The notes under the pieces are model-generated. The model did no database searches and was not told where the DNA came from. It worked only from the letters and a program-made list of their open reading frames with translations. A stretch of 64,000 bases of DNA from Haliea sp. E1-2-M8 (GTDB lineage Bacteria > Pseudomonadota > Gammaproteobacteria > Pseudomonadales > Halieaceae), in the NCBI RefSeq assembly GCF_030649675.1, contig NZ_JAUTDR010000012.1, positions 20,942 through 84,941 on the forward strand. The letters are read 5' to 3'. The translations under genes and the position numbers were made by a program. Shown here in pieces: positions 42,284-51,008 of this stretch. How positions within the stretch are numbered: position 1 is the first letter of the stretch; each line of letters opens with the position of its first letter.

Positions 42284-43204
42284 ATGAGCCACAAACTTCA
42301 CGTTCACAGCGAGCAGCGCGCCCTGCGATGGGCGCTGTTTGGATCTGTTGGGTTTGTCGTCCTGGCGCTGACCTTTGCGCTGCTCACGCGCTCGGATGCG
42401 ATCCTGTTCGACGGCATCTACTCGCTGATCGCATTCTGCGTCGCGCTGCTGACGCTCAAGGTGGCGCGCCTGGCTGAACGCCCGGATGACGACCGCTTTC
42501 ATTTTGGCTACACCTCCATGGAACCGGCCCTGAACCTGTTCAAGTCGCTGTTTATCCTGGTGGCGTGCACCTGGGCCTGCATCGAGGCGGTCAAGCGGCT
42601 TATGGTCGGCGGCAACCCTGCGGCATATGGCCTGGCCACGGTCTACGGTGCGGCCGCCACCCTGGGCTGCCTGCTGGTGGCCTGGCTGATGGCCCGCGCC
42701 GGGCGCCAGACCCGCTCGGATCTGGTGGCGGTCGAATCCCGCACCTGGCTGGTCGACGGCCTGCTCAGCGCAGCGGTATTTATAGGCTTTTTGCTGGCCT
42801 GGTGGCTGGAGGGCTCCCCCTGGGCACGCTATGCCCCGGTGGTCGACCCGCTGCTGTTGATTGCCATTGTCATCGTCGCCCTGCCGGTGCCGTTGGGCAT
42901 TCTCCGTGACAGCATGCGGGAAATCCTGTGGATGCCGCCGCCGGGTTCTCTGGCTGACGATATCGAACAGCAGCTGTTGGCCACCCTGGCCAAGGTTGCG
43001 TATGACCGGGTTGAAGTCCGGATTACCAAACGGGGTCGCAACACCTATTTACTGGTTCACATTGTCGTCAGCGAGGGCTTCAAAATCCAGTCGATAGCGG
43101 ATCTCGATGCCATCCGCCATCACAGCGAAGCCGTGCTCAAAGCCTGGCACCCCGAGATCGTCATGGATATGTTGTTTGTGCGGGATGCGGCTCTGGCCGA
43201 CTGA
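42284..43204 (+). CDS. Cation diffusion facilitator (CDF) transporter
   Basis: A 306-residue membrane protein with six predicted transmembrane helices and a C-terminal cytoplasmic metal-binding-type domain (about residues 215-306, VEVRITKRGRNTYLLVHIVV). Metal-site Asp residues typical of helices II and V are in FDGIYSLI and RTWLVDGLLSA; FHFGYTSMEP follows helix II. It lacks the His-rich loop of zinc-specific members, so the metal cannot be assigned. Divergent from glgC, with no metal regulator nearby. Confidence 0.85.
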   Translation: MSHKLHVHSEQRALRWALFGSVGFVVLALTFALLTRSDAILFDGIYSLIAFCVALLTLKVARLAERPDDDRFHFGYTSMEPALNLFKSLFILVACTWACIEAVKRLMVGGNPAAYGLATVYGAAATLGCLLVAWLMARAGRQTRSDLVAVESRTWLVDGLLSAAVFIGFLLAWWLEGSPWARYAPVVDPLLLIAIVIVALPVPLGILRDSMREILWMPPPGSLADDIEQQLLATLAKVAYDRVEVRITKRGRNTYLLVHIVVSEGFKIQSIADLDAIRHHSEAVLKAWHPEIVMDMLFVRDAALAD

Positions 43205-43325
43205 TATTTCGCTGCTGTTGGCAGGCGATCTGCGGTTTTGGGGATATTGCAAGACATTGCATAGCAATAATTTCAGTAAGTTACGCCATGAAAGGCTGCC
43301 AGTACTGAAAGGCTTTTGAGTTGCT

Positions 43326-45056
43326 TCAGCCCAGTTTCAGACCCACGGTTGCAATGCGGTCACCGTCCAGTTTCTTGACCACGAACTGCACATGCCCCAG
43401 GACCACCCGATCACCGACAACCGGTTTCTGATGGAACTGGCGATTGATGAATTCGGCCACGGTCAGGGCTCGCAGCGGCGCCGGCACTTCGAAGCCGTAC
43501 ATCTGTGAGAGGTCTGCCAGACGCGCATCGGGTTTGAGCACGAAGCTGCCAAAGAAGTCCGCAACCTCGCGCTCGCGGTCGCTGCGGCTGGCCGCCGGTG
43601 TGAACAGGCGCGCCAGGGCCGGGGTGCCGCCGTCGGTACCCAACACCATGACATGATCCTCGTCCTGTATGGTCTGCTGCTGCCACTCCTCCAGCAACAC
43701 TCCGTGCCGCACCAGCCCCACCAGCTGGGCGCCCCCGGACAGGGGCAGGCGCGTTACCGCTGTGCCGATGGCGGGGCTGCCGTTCACTGCCCGGTAGACC
43801 AGCAATTCCTTTTCCTGGTCGTCCGGTATTTTCAGCACCAGGTGTTCCGGTTCCTCCAGTACCGGCGGCACCTCGATGCGCAGCCAGCGGGCAATGGGGG
43901 CGATAGTCCAACCCTGCACCACCAGCGATACCAGGACCACGAAAAAGGCCAGTTCAAAGAAGGTGTCCGCCAGTTCCAGCCCTGCCAGCGAGGGGAACAG
44001 GGCCAGGATGATGGGTACGGCCCCACGCAGACCGCACCAGCTGATAAAAACCTGCTCCCGCCACGGGAAGTGGAACGGCAGCAGGGCCAGCAGCACAGCC
44101 ACCGGCCGTGCCACCAGAATCAGGGCCAGGGCGACGCCCAGCGCAGGCAGCACCAGGGGGATCAGGCTGCTGGGGGTGATCAGCAGGCCCAGCATCAAGA
44201 ACATGCCTATCTGCGCCAGCCAGGCGATGCCGTCATGAAAACGCCGGATATCCTTGGCGTGGGGCAAGGACGCGTTGCCGACCAGAATGCCCACCAGGTA
44301 GATAGCCAGAAAGCCGCTACCACCCCACAGGTTGGCAATACCGAAGACGCTTATGCCGCCCGCCAATGCCAGCAATGGATACATGGATACCGGCAGTACC
44401 ATGCGCTTGAGCAACAGCACCAGCATATAGCCGCCGGCAAAACCGATCGCGAGGCCCAGGCCCATCTGCTCGGCGAATGCTCCGAGAATTTCGAGACCGG
44501 GGTTGTCGGCGCGAAGCACCAGCAGTTCCACCAGGGTGATGGTCAGGAATATGGCCATCGGGTCGTTGCTGCCGGACTCGATTTCCAGGGTGGCACTGGT
44601 ACGTTCCTTGAGTCGCAGCCCAGCCGACCGCAGCAGGCCAAACACCGCCGCGGCGTCGGTGGAACCGACAATGGCGCCGATCAGCATGGCCTCGAGCCAG
44701 GACAGGTCCAGCACAAGTTTTGCGGCGAGACCGGTGATGCCCGCGGTGACGACCACCCCCACGGTGGCCAGGGACAGGGCGGGCCCGAGACTGACCCGAA
44801 AAGTGTCCTTGCGCGCTCCCTGGCCGCCGTCGAAGATGATGATGGCCAGCGCCAGGCTGCCGAACAGGAAGGCCTGGCTGAAATCGTTGAAGCGAATGCC
44901 ACCCACGCCCTCCTCCCCGGCCAGCATGCCCAGCACCAGGAAAATCAGCAGTACCGGGGCACCGACTCTCCGCGACAGTCCGCTCGCCACGACGCACAGC
45001 AGTGCCAGTACGGCGCCCCAGAAAATAAGGGAGTTGGTGAGTTCGACGGGGATCAT
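43326..45056 (-). CDS. Potassium/proton antiporter, CPA1 family (NhaP2/CvrA type)
   Basis: A 576-residue antiporter. About 12 transmembrane helices fill residues 1-395 (IIFDGGQGARKDTF; AMLIGAIVGSTDAAAVFGLL; ESGSNDPMAIFLTI with the family's ND pair). Cytosolic domains follow: a TrkA_C-like region (VLKIPDDQEKELLVYRAVNGSPAIG) and a CorC_HlyC-like C-terminus (FVLKPDARLADLSQMYGF). This architecture matches NhaP2, which exports K+ and controls cytoplasmic pH and volume. Divergent from prc. Confidence 0.9.
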   Translation of the reverse strand: MIPVELTNSLIFWGAVLALLCVVASGLSRRVGAPVLLIFLVLGMLAGEEGVGGIRFNDFSQAFLFGSLALAIIIFDGGQGARKDTFRVSLGPALSLATVGVVVTAGITGLAAKLVLDLSWLEAMLIGAIVGSTDAAAVFGLLRSAGLRLKERTSATLEIESGSNDPMAIFLTITLVELLVLRADNPGLEILGAFAEQMGLGLAIGFAGGYMLVLLLKRMVLPVSMYPLLALAGGISVFGIANLWGGSGFLAIYLVGILVGNASLPHAKDIRRFHDGIAWLAQIGMFLMLGLLITPSSLIPLVLPALGVALALILVARPVAVLLALLPFHFPWREQVFISWCGLRGAVPIILALFPSLAGLELADTFFELAFFVVLVSLVVQGWTIAPIARWLRIEVPPVLEEPEHLVLKIPDDQEKELLVYRAVNGSPAIGTAVTRLPLSGGAQLVGLVRHGVLLEEWQQQTIQDEDHVMVLGTDGGTPALARLFTPAASRSDREREVADFFGSFVLKPDARLADLSQMYGFEVPAPLRALTVAEFINRQFHQKPVVGDRVVLGHVQFVVKKLDGDRIATVGLKLG

Positions 45057-45178
45057 GGCGTCAACAGTGACTTTCCGGCAGGTAAAGGACCATATTACAC
45101 CAACCTCGAGCCCTGCTGGCGGGAACGTATTCCGCCCGGGGCAGTCAGAATGGGTTGCGCGGTCGATGCGATCATTTA

Positions 45179-45207
45179 TTGGAGCAGCGACGACAGCGCG
45201 TTACACT
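45179..45207 (+). promoter_or_regulatory. Candidate prc promoter
   Basis: TTGGAG (45179-45184), 17 bases, TACACT (45202-45207). Transcription would start near 45214, leaving a leader that includes GGAGG before a TTG at 45237 but almost none before the in-frame ATG at 45216. Confidence 0.4.
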
Positions 45208-45236
45208 ACCAAGTGATGATAGCGGAGGTGAATTCA

Positions 45237-47390
45237 TTGATCATAGCCCTTGTAAACCCAGGTAGCCGTCGTGGCTGGCTTCCCGCAACCTTCATTACTG
45301 TTGCTCTTGCGCTGGTGCTGGCCACCGCCCCGCTCCCCGCTTTCAGCGCTATCACCTTTACCGACAACCAGCGGGAAACCATAGTCGAGCTGATCGAGCA
45401 GTTGGAGCAACGCCATTACGCCAAGCTGCGCTACGACGATCACCTCTCGTCCATGCATCTGGACAATTACATTGACAGCCTCGACGGCGGCAGGATGTTC
45501 TTTACCGCCACCGACCTGGCGGAATTCGAGCGCTACCGGCGCAGCATGGACGAAGACCTCCACGCGGGCAATCTGGAGACGGGCTTCGCCATCTTCAACC
45601 GCTTCCAGAAACGCCTTGAGGCGCGGCTCTCGAACATCGTGGACAATCTTGAGACGACCCTCGCGGCGATGGATTTTACCACTGACGAGCAGTACCTTCT
45701 CGATGGCGAGACCCGGCCCTGGGCGGCGGACGATGCCGAGCTCGACGACCGCTGGCGCCGGCATCTCAAGAACCAGGTGCTGAGCCTGCGGCTGGCGGAC
45801 AAAGAGGCGGACGAGATCGTGCCCACTCTGGCCAAGCGCTACAACAATCAACTCAAGCGGGTAAAACAGTACAACGATCAGGACGTGTTCCAGATTTACG
45901 CCAATGCCCTGACCGAGCTCTACGATCCCCACACCAACTACCTGTCACCGCGCCGCTCCGAGAATTTCAATATCAACATGAGCCTGTCCCTGGAGGGTAT
46001 CGGCGCAGTTCTGCAGATCGAGGATGAATACACCAAGGTGGCACGACTGGTAGCCGCAGGCCCCGCAGACAAACAGGGGGAGCTGCGCCCCTCCGACAGG
46101 ATAACCGCGGTCGCCCAGGGCGCAGACGGTGAGTTCGAGGATGTCATCGGCTGGCGCCTGGACGAGGTGGTGGAATTGATCCGCGGCCCCAAGGACTCCA
46201 TCGTGCGCCTGCAGGTCATCCCGGCCAAATCTCCTGGCACGGATATCCGCAAGGAAATCACCATCGTCCGCAACCAGGTCAAGCTGGAGGAGCAATCGGC
46301 GCAGAAGGAGATCCTCGAGATTCCCGCCGGTGATGAAGTGATGAAAATCGGCGTCATCGATATTCCGGCCTTTTACATCGACTTCGATGCCATGCGTCGC
46401 GGCGACGAGGAGTACAAGAGCACAACTCGCGACGTGCGCAAGTTGCTGGACGAGCTGCAGGAAGAGGGAGTGGACGGCATCGTCGTGGACCTGCGTCACA
46501 ATGGCGGCGGCTCCTTGCAGGAGGCCAACGAACTGACCGGCCTGTTTATCGAATACGGGCCGACAGTACAGATCCGCCATTCCTCACGCCGGGTCTGGCG
46601 CGATGGCAAACGGGCGCGCAGCCCCTACTACGATGGCCCGCTGGTGGTTCTGATCAATCGTCTCAGCGCATCGGCCTCGGAGATCTTTGCCGGCGCTATC
46701 CAGGACTATCAGCGCGGGATCATTGTCGGCGACCGCTCCTTTGGCAAGGGCACCGTGCAGACCATGGTGCCCCTGACCGAGGGCCAGCTGAAACTGACCG
46801 AGTCCAAGTTCTACCGTATCTCCGGCGACAGCACCCAGCATCGCGGCGTGGTACCGGATGTGCTGTTCCCCTCCCTGTTCGATCCGGATGAGATCGGCGA
46901 GAGCGCGCTGGACCACGCCCTGAGCTGGGACCAGATCAACCCCGTACGGCACCGCCGCTACGATGACATGGCGTCGGTCATCCCGGAAATAACCCGGTTG
47001 TTCCGCAGCCGCAGTGTCCAGAATCCCGAGTTTGTGTTCCTTGAGGCCCAGGTCGGACTGGCTGAGGAGGCCCGCGCGATAAAAACCCTGCCCCTGAATG
47101 AAGAGGCTCGGGTCGCCATGCGAGAAGAGCAGGAACGCAAGGCGCTGGCAATTGAGAATCGCCGGCGCGCCGCGCTCGGGCAAGATCTACGCACCTCCCT
47201 GGAAGAGGACCTCCTTGAGGACGAGGAGGAGATCGATGAGGAGGCCGCGGATTCCGATGACGAGCGTCCGGACGTCCTGCTCACCGAAGCGGGCAACGTT
47301 CTGGTGGACGCCCTCCTCCTGAGGGAACAGCGGTTTGCTCAGCACAGCCCAAGGGCGGAACAAGACAAGAATAGTAGACACTCCCAATAG
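45237..47390 (+). CDS. prc: Tail-specific (carboxy-terminal processing) protease
   Basis: A 717-residue periplasmic S41 protease. A Sec signal peptide (about residues 1-36, ending ATAPLPAFSA) precedes an N-terminal domain, a PDZ domain (about residues 235-320, LSLEGIGAVLQIEDEY, VARLVAAGPADK) and the protease core with the Ser-Lys dyad: Ser in LSASASEIFAG and Lys in RSFGKGTVQT. The C-terminus is Glu/Asp-rich. TTG 45237 is chosen because GGAGG lies eight bases upstream; ATG 45216 would add seven residues. It trims penicillin-binding protein 3 and controls murein hydrolases in E. coli. Confidence 0.93.
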   Translation: MIIALVNPGSRRGWLPATFITVALALVLATAPLPAFSAITFTDNQRETIVELIEQLEQRHYAKLRYDDHLSSMHLDNYIDSLDGGRMFFTATDLAEFERYRRSMDEDLHAGNLETGFAIFNRFQKRLEARLSNIVDNLETTLAAMDFTTDEQYLLDGETRPWAADDAELDDRWRRHLKNQVLSLRLADKEADEIVPTLAKRYNNQLKRVKQYNDQDVFQIYANALTELYDPHTNYLSPRRSENFNINMSLSLEGIGAVLQIEDEYTKVARLVAAGPADKQGELRPSDRITAVAQGADGEFEDVIGWRLDEVVELIRGPKDSIVRLQVIPAKSPGTDIRKEITIVRNQVKLEEQSAQKEILEIPAGDEVMKIGVIDIPAFYIDFDAMRRGDEEYKSTTRDVRKLLDELQEEGVDGIVVDLRHNGGGSLQEANELTGLFIEYGPTVQIRHSSRRVWRDGKRARSPYYDGPLVVLINRLSASASEIFAGAIQDYQRGIIVGDRSFGKGTVQTMVPLTEGQLKLTESKFYRISGDSTQHRGVVPDVLFPSLFDPDEIGESALDHALSWDQINPVRHRRYDDMASVIPEITRLFRSRSVQNPEFVFLEAQVGLAEEARAIKTLPLNEEARVAMREEQERKALAIENRRRAALGQDLRTSLEEDLLEDEEEIDEEAADSDDERPDVLLTEAGNVLVDALLLREQRFAQHSPRAEQDKNSRHSQ

Positions 47391-47403
47391 CGCAGAGGCA
47401 ACC

Positions 47404-48108
47404 ATGGACTGGGTAGAGGGGCTGGGCGAACTGATGCCGGTCACGCGGCTGGACGACGATCTGTGCATTGTGTCCATGTCGCCTGCAGCCCTGCGCCTGA
47501 ATGGCGTGACTCATGAGCAAGCCCTGGGCAAAACCTTGTCTGAGCTGGCCCAGCGGCAGGACATGGCCAGCGTCCTGCCCCCGGGCTGGCGCCGGGCCAA
47601 ACCCATGTCTAAGGACCCCGTGGGCGGTCTGCTGGAAGACGCTGCCCGCCTTTACGGCAACGCCACGGCCTGGATCTGGCTGTTGACGCCCAGAGGGCGA
47701 ATGTTCCGGGCCATTCTGAATGTGGTCAAGCTCAGCGTTGGCTATATCGTTTACCTGGCCAATATTGAGGACCCCTTCAACCGCAGCCTGGTGCGGGCCG
47801 ATCAAGAGGGGATTATCACGGATTCGCTCGGGGCGCACTGGACACTGCAGACCATGCAGTTGTTCGAGGACTTCGTCAGTGGCAATTCCCTGCACCAGAT
47901 AGCGGCTGACCACGGCATTCCCACCAGCCGGGTACGGACAGTTCTCGATGAATTGGCTGCCGCGACTGGCTTCAGCACGGCTGGCGCACTGCGGGCAGCC
48001 GTCTACCGCAGCTATGCCGATGAACTGATGCCTGCCCGCCAATCCATTTTTCCTGTCCTGTCGGACGAGTTGCCTGGATTCCCCCTGTTCGACCGGCCCC
48101 CGTTGTAG
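47404..48108 (+). CDS. PAS-like sensor with LuxR-type helix-turn-helix
   Basis: A 234-residue probable transcription regulator. Residues 15-140 look like a PAS fold (VTRLDDDLCIVSMSPAALRLNGVTHEQALG at its start, a repeated strand pattern later). Residues 165-215 resemble a LuxR-type helix-turn-helix (LHQIAADHGIPTSRVRTVLDELAAATGFSTAGALRAAV). AGAGG lies six bases before ATG 47404, only 13 bases after prc, so it may share the prc message. Ligand and targets are unknown; the domain calls rest on pattern alone. Confidence 0.6.
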   Translation: MDWVEGLGELMPVTRLDDDLCIVSMSPAALRLNGVTHEQALGKTLSELAQRQDMASVLPPGWRRAKPMSKDPVGGLLEDAARLYGNATAWIWLLTPRGRMFRAILNVVKLSVGYIVYLANIEDPFNRSLVRADQEGIITDSLGAHWTLQTMQLFEDFVSGNSLHQIAADHGIPTSRVRTVLDELAAATGFSTAGALRAAVYRSYADELMPARQSIFPVLSDELPGFPLFDRPPL

Positions 48109-48120
48109 GATTGCCAGCCA

Positions 48121-48516
48121 TTGCCACGCCTCCGGTACCGGATAATCTCGGTTTTTACACTGCTTGCCACCCTGCTTGCGCTGTTGCTGTCAGGGGAGCA
48201 TCTGGCCATGCTGGCCGGGTGGTGGCCATGGCGCGACGGTGCCAGCGCTGCCAGCTATTCCAATCAGGATAAACTGGTCCATGCCGGCATGTTTGCAATC
48301 AGTGGCTACTTCGTCGTGCTCGGCTGGGTGAGCAGGAACATCCAGGCAATACCGCTCTATCTAGGCCTGCTGGCTTTGGGGGGGTGTACTGAATGGTTGC
48401 AGGGAAACATCCCCGGGCGTGGCGCCGACAACTGGGATCTGGTCGCGGATGCCGCGGGCGCCGCAGTGGGGGTCACGCTTGGGCTGTGCTCGCTCCGGCG
48501 TAACCCGCCAGGCTGA
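48121..48516 (+). CDS. VanZ-like small membrane protein
   Basis: A 131-residue membrane protein with about four hydrophobic helices and the VanZ-family pattern: DKLVHAGMFAISGYFVVLG, then LGGCTEWLQGNIPGRGADNWDLVADAAGAAVG. VanZ itself gives low-level teicoplanin resistance in enterococci, but most chromosomal relatives have no known role. The TTG start at 48121 has GGA about 11 bases upstream; no better start is in frame. Confidence 0.75.
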   Translation: MPRLRYRIISVFTLLATLLALLLSGEHLAMLAGWWPWRDGASAASYSNQDKLVHAGMFAISGYFVVLGWVSRNIQAIPLYLGLLALGGCTEWLQGNIPGRGADNWDLVADAAGAAVGVTLGLCSLRRNPPG

Positions 48517-48583
48517 GGAATCAGCTGCGCACTGTGCTAACCTGTGCCGCCAAGCTGCACACGGATTTCATTACAGGTGACCG

Positions 48584-49174
48584 ATGAAACCCTATTCCCA
48601 GGCGTGTGAGAACAACAAGCAATCCATACTTGAATGTGTGCGGGAGGTATTTGTCGAACCCGGACTGGTGCTGGAAATTGGCAGCGGTACGGGGCAACAT
48701 GCCGAATTTCTGGCAGCACGGTTGCCGCATTTGCAGTGGCAACCCACGGACCACCCGTCGGCCCTGGATGGTTGCGAGGAACGGTTGCGAGAGGCCGGGC
48801 TGGCGAATATCCTGCCGCCGCTGGCGCTGGATGTCGCGGCGAATGACTGGCCGCTCGCGGCCGCCGACGCCGCCTTCTCTGCCAATACAGCACACATCAT
48901 GGGCTGGCCCGAGGTGCAGGCGATGTTTCTCGGGCTCGCCGCCGCCCTGCCTTTTGGCGCCCCGTTTTGCCTGTACGGCCCATTCAACTACGCGGGCAAT
49001 TTCACCAGCGACAGCAATCGGGTGTTTGATGAGCAGCTTCGCAGTCGCGCGCCGCACATGGGTATCAAGGACATCGAGGACCTGCTGGACCTGGGAGCCC
49101 TTGCAGACTTTATGCTTGATGCCGACCATGCGATGCCGGCAAACAATCGCCTGCTGGTCTGGCGCAAGACCTGA
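48584..49174 (+). CDS. DUF938 SAM-dependent methyltransferase-like protein
   Basis: A 196-residue protein of the DUF938 family. A class I methyltransferase SAM site is clear (VLEIGSGTGQHAEFLA), followed by the family-specific LQWQPTDHPSALDGCEERL, FSANTAHIMGWPEVQAMFLG and LYGPFNYAGNFTSDSNRVFDEQLRSRAPHMGIKDIEDL. Substrate unknown. A strong terminator follows the stop. Confidence 0.88.
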   Translation: MKPYSQACENNKQSILECVREVFVEPGLVLEIGSGTGQHAEFLAARLPHLQWQPTDHPSALDGCEERLREAGLANILPPLALDVAANDWPLAAADAAFSANTAHIMGWPEVQAMFLGLAAALPFGAPFCLYGPFNYAGNFTSDSNRVFDEQLRSRAPHMGIKDIEDLLDLGALADFMLDADHAMPANNRLLVWRKT

Positions 49175-49204
49175 GCCCGACTGTCAACAGCTTGTCACAG
49201 GCAT

Positions 49205-49234
49205 AAAAAAACCCGGCAGGTGCCGGGTTTTTTT
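49205..49234. terminator. Bidirectional intrinsic terminator
   Basis: AAAAAAACCCGGCA and TGCCGGGTTTTTTT form a GC stem with A and T runs on its two sides, placed between the rightward DUF938 gene and the leftward FecR-like gene. It can terminate both messages. Confidence 0.93.
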
Positions 49235-49248
49235 ACATCGAAGATGAT

Positions 49249-49716
49249 CTATCGACTGATGGGTGGGAGGTCTTCGTCATCGGCGATCTCGTAGGTTGCA
49301 TAGCTGACCGCGGCCAGGGTCGCTACCAGGCCCAGATCGATGCCAGCGCTGCCAGCGCCGGAGCCGCCACCCGCACCGGGAGACGAGGGCGGCGGAGCGA
49401 CCTGGGCATTGGTGGCGGCTACGGAGGGCGCGCTACAGGCGTCCGTTGCAGCAATGCGCAGAATTTCGTTGCCACCGAGCTTCAGCTCACAACCCGACGC
49501 GTAATTGACCAGCGCGGCACCGCCCTGCATCACCAGCAGTTGGTCGCCGTTACCCAGGGTCATCCCCTCTCGGGCGGGCACATACGCATCCCCCTGATTG
49601 ACCATTACCGGGCTCTGGATGTTGGAGATCGTCGCCAGGCTGTCAGCCGCCATCGCAGATCCGGCCGCTAGAATCATACCCGCCGCGGCGATGGTTGGAA
49701 GAAAGTATCCTTTCAT
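49249..49716 (-). CDS. Secreted FecR-like domain protein
   Basis: A 155-residue exported protein. A clean Sec signal peptide ends near residue 23 (AGSAMA/ADS). The mature part resembles a short FecR-type beta domain (NQGDAYVPAREGMTLGNGDQLLVMQGGAALVNYASGCELKLGGNEILRI), with two Cys likely to pair, then a Pro/Ser/Gly linker and a hydrophobic stretch (GLVATLAAVSYATYEI) before an acidic end. AGGAGG lies six bases before the ATG, implying strong translation. Divergent from wecA-rfaH; similar proteins occur by polysaccharide genes, but this link is inference. Confidence 0.6.
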   Translation of the reverse strand: MKGYFLPTIAAAGMILAAGSAMAADSLATISNIQSPVMVNQGDAYVPAREGMTLGNGDQLLVMQGGAALVNYASGCELKLGGNEILRIAATDACSAPSVAATNAQVAPPPSSPGAGGGSGAGSAGIDLGLVATLAAVSYATYEIADDEDLPPISR

Positions 49717-49845
49717 GTCGTGCCTCCTGATCGCATGGTTCCTGACTTGAAAATCAACAAGTTAGGACTGTGCGCGGAGGTTAGCAGCATCACTCCGGGC
49801 ATGCAAGCACACCATGTTGTGGTGCCGGCCTGGAAGTCTGTTATC

Positions 49846-49860
49846 GTAACCTCAGGTTAC
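49846..49860. promoter_or_regulatory. Operator-like inverted repeat
   Basis: GTAACCT-C-AGGTTAC, a perfect 7-bp inverted repeat around one base, lies midway in the 254-base gap between the divergent FecR-like gene and wecA. It fits a dimeric regulator site controlling one or both genes. No ops/JUMPstart element was seen near wecA. Confidence 0.4.
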
Positions 49861-49970
49861 GGATGGGGCTACGCGCCCTGTCAAATAAAAGAGCTGCCCG
49901 GGACCTATCTCGCTCCCGCGGACAGCAAAGATCAGGGGTGACAGCCTGGCCACTGGGGAATTCGTTAAGC

Positions 49971-51008
49971 ATGTTAGCATACATAGGGGCTAATCCGCAG
50001 GCAACTGTAGCTGCATTGTCTTTCGTATTCGCGTGGCTGGCGATTCTGGTCGCCCGCAGGGCCGGCCTGGTCGACAAGCCAAACCAGCGCAAGCAACACG
50101 ACGGGCACGTGCCCCTGGCGGGTGGGCTGGTCCTGTTCGCCTCTCTGGTCACCGCAAACCTCCTCTACGACCTGCCACCTTTCGGTGTTTTGGAGTTGGG
50201 CCTGATAGGCGTCGTTTTTGTCGCCGGCCTGTGGGACGACTGGCGCGAACTGTCGGCCAGCAAGCGCCTGCTGGTGCAGTTTGTCTGTGGCTGCCTGATG
50301 GTCGTTTCGGCCAAATTTGTCCTCCGGCAGGTGGGTGACCTGCTCGGGTTTGGCCCCATCGGTCTGGCCGCTCTCGCCCTGCCCCTGACCGCGCTGGCAT
50401 TCGCCGGGATGGCCAACGCCTACAACATGATAGACGGCATCGATGGGCTGGCCGCCGCCCTGGGCCTGTTGCCTGTGGCGGCGCTGGCGTTGCTCGCCGG
50501 CAATGCCGGGCACCCGGTATATCCCACCCTCATGGCCCTGATACTGCCGCTGCTCGTGTTTTTGCTGTTCAACCTCGGCCCCGACAGCCGCTGGTTTCCC
50601 AAGATGTTCCTCGGCGACAGTGGCAGCAACCTGCTCGGCTTTACCGTATGCGGCTTGCTGGTCTACCTGAGTCAGGGCGCTGACCGGCTGATTCCGCCAG
50701 TGACCTCCCTTTGGCTGGTCGCCGTTCCGCTCATGGATATGCTGGCCACAATGTTGCTGCGGGTATGTGAGGGCCATCATCCCATGCGCCCGGACCGGCG
50801 CCACCTCCACCACCTGCTGCAGGACATGGGTGCAGGTACCGCGGCCACCCGCTACATAGTGCTAAGCTACGCAGCTGCGCTGGCTGTGCTGGGGCTCGCA
50901 CTTATGCAGCTACCGGAGTTCGTTTCGATGTACCTCTACCTGGGAATTTTTGCCTGCCACTGCGCGTTTGTGCTGCATAGCCGCCGCAGCGTCATGGTGA
51001 ACGCGTGA
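49971..51008 (+). CDS. wecA: Undecaprenyl-phosphate GlcNAc-1-phosphate transferase family (WecA/MraY type)
   Basis: A 345-residue polytopic membrane transferase that starts lipid-linked glycan synthesis by loading sugar-1-phosphate onto undecaprenyl phosphate. Family motifs are PNQRKQHDGHVPLAGG, GLWDDW, NAYNMIDGIDGLA, KMFLGDSGSNLLGF and the C-terminal HHPMRPDRRHLHHLL, which favours WecA over MraY. ATG 49971 gives the usual N-terminal helix; upstream in-frame codons do not. Overlaps rfaH by four bases. Without the rest of a cluster the end product (O-antigen, exopolysaccharide or common antigen) cannot be named. Confidence 0.88.
   Translation: MLAYIGANPQATVAALSFVFAWLAILVARRAGLVDKPNQRKQHDGHVPLAGGLVLFASLVTANLLYDLPPFGVLELGLIGVVFVAGLWDDWRELSASKRLLVQFVCGCLMVVSAKFVLRQVGDLLGFGPIGLAALALPLTALAFAGMANAYNMIDGIDGLAAALGLLPVAALALLAGNAGHPVYPTLMALILPLLVFLLFNLGPDSRWFPKMFLGDSGSNLLGFTVCGLLVYLSQGADRLIPPVTSLWLVAVPLMDMLATMLLRVCEGHHPMRPDRRHLHHLLQDMGAGTAATRYIVLSYAAALAVLGLALMQLPEFVSMYLYLGIFACHCAFVLHSRRSVMVNA

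Noticed and set aside
43653..45215. About 520 open codons in front of prc, antisense to the antiporter gene
   Set aside because: This is the prc frame running backward through the nhaP2-type gene. It is Gln/His/Gly-rich without a fold, and the Prc signal peptide and SD mark the real start at 45237.
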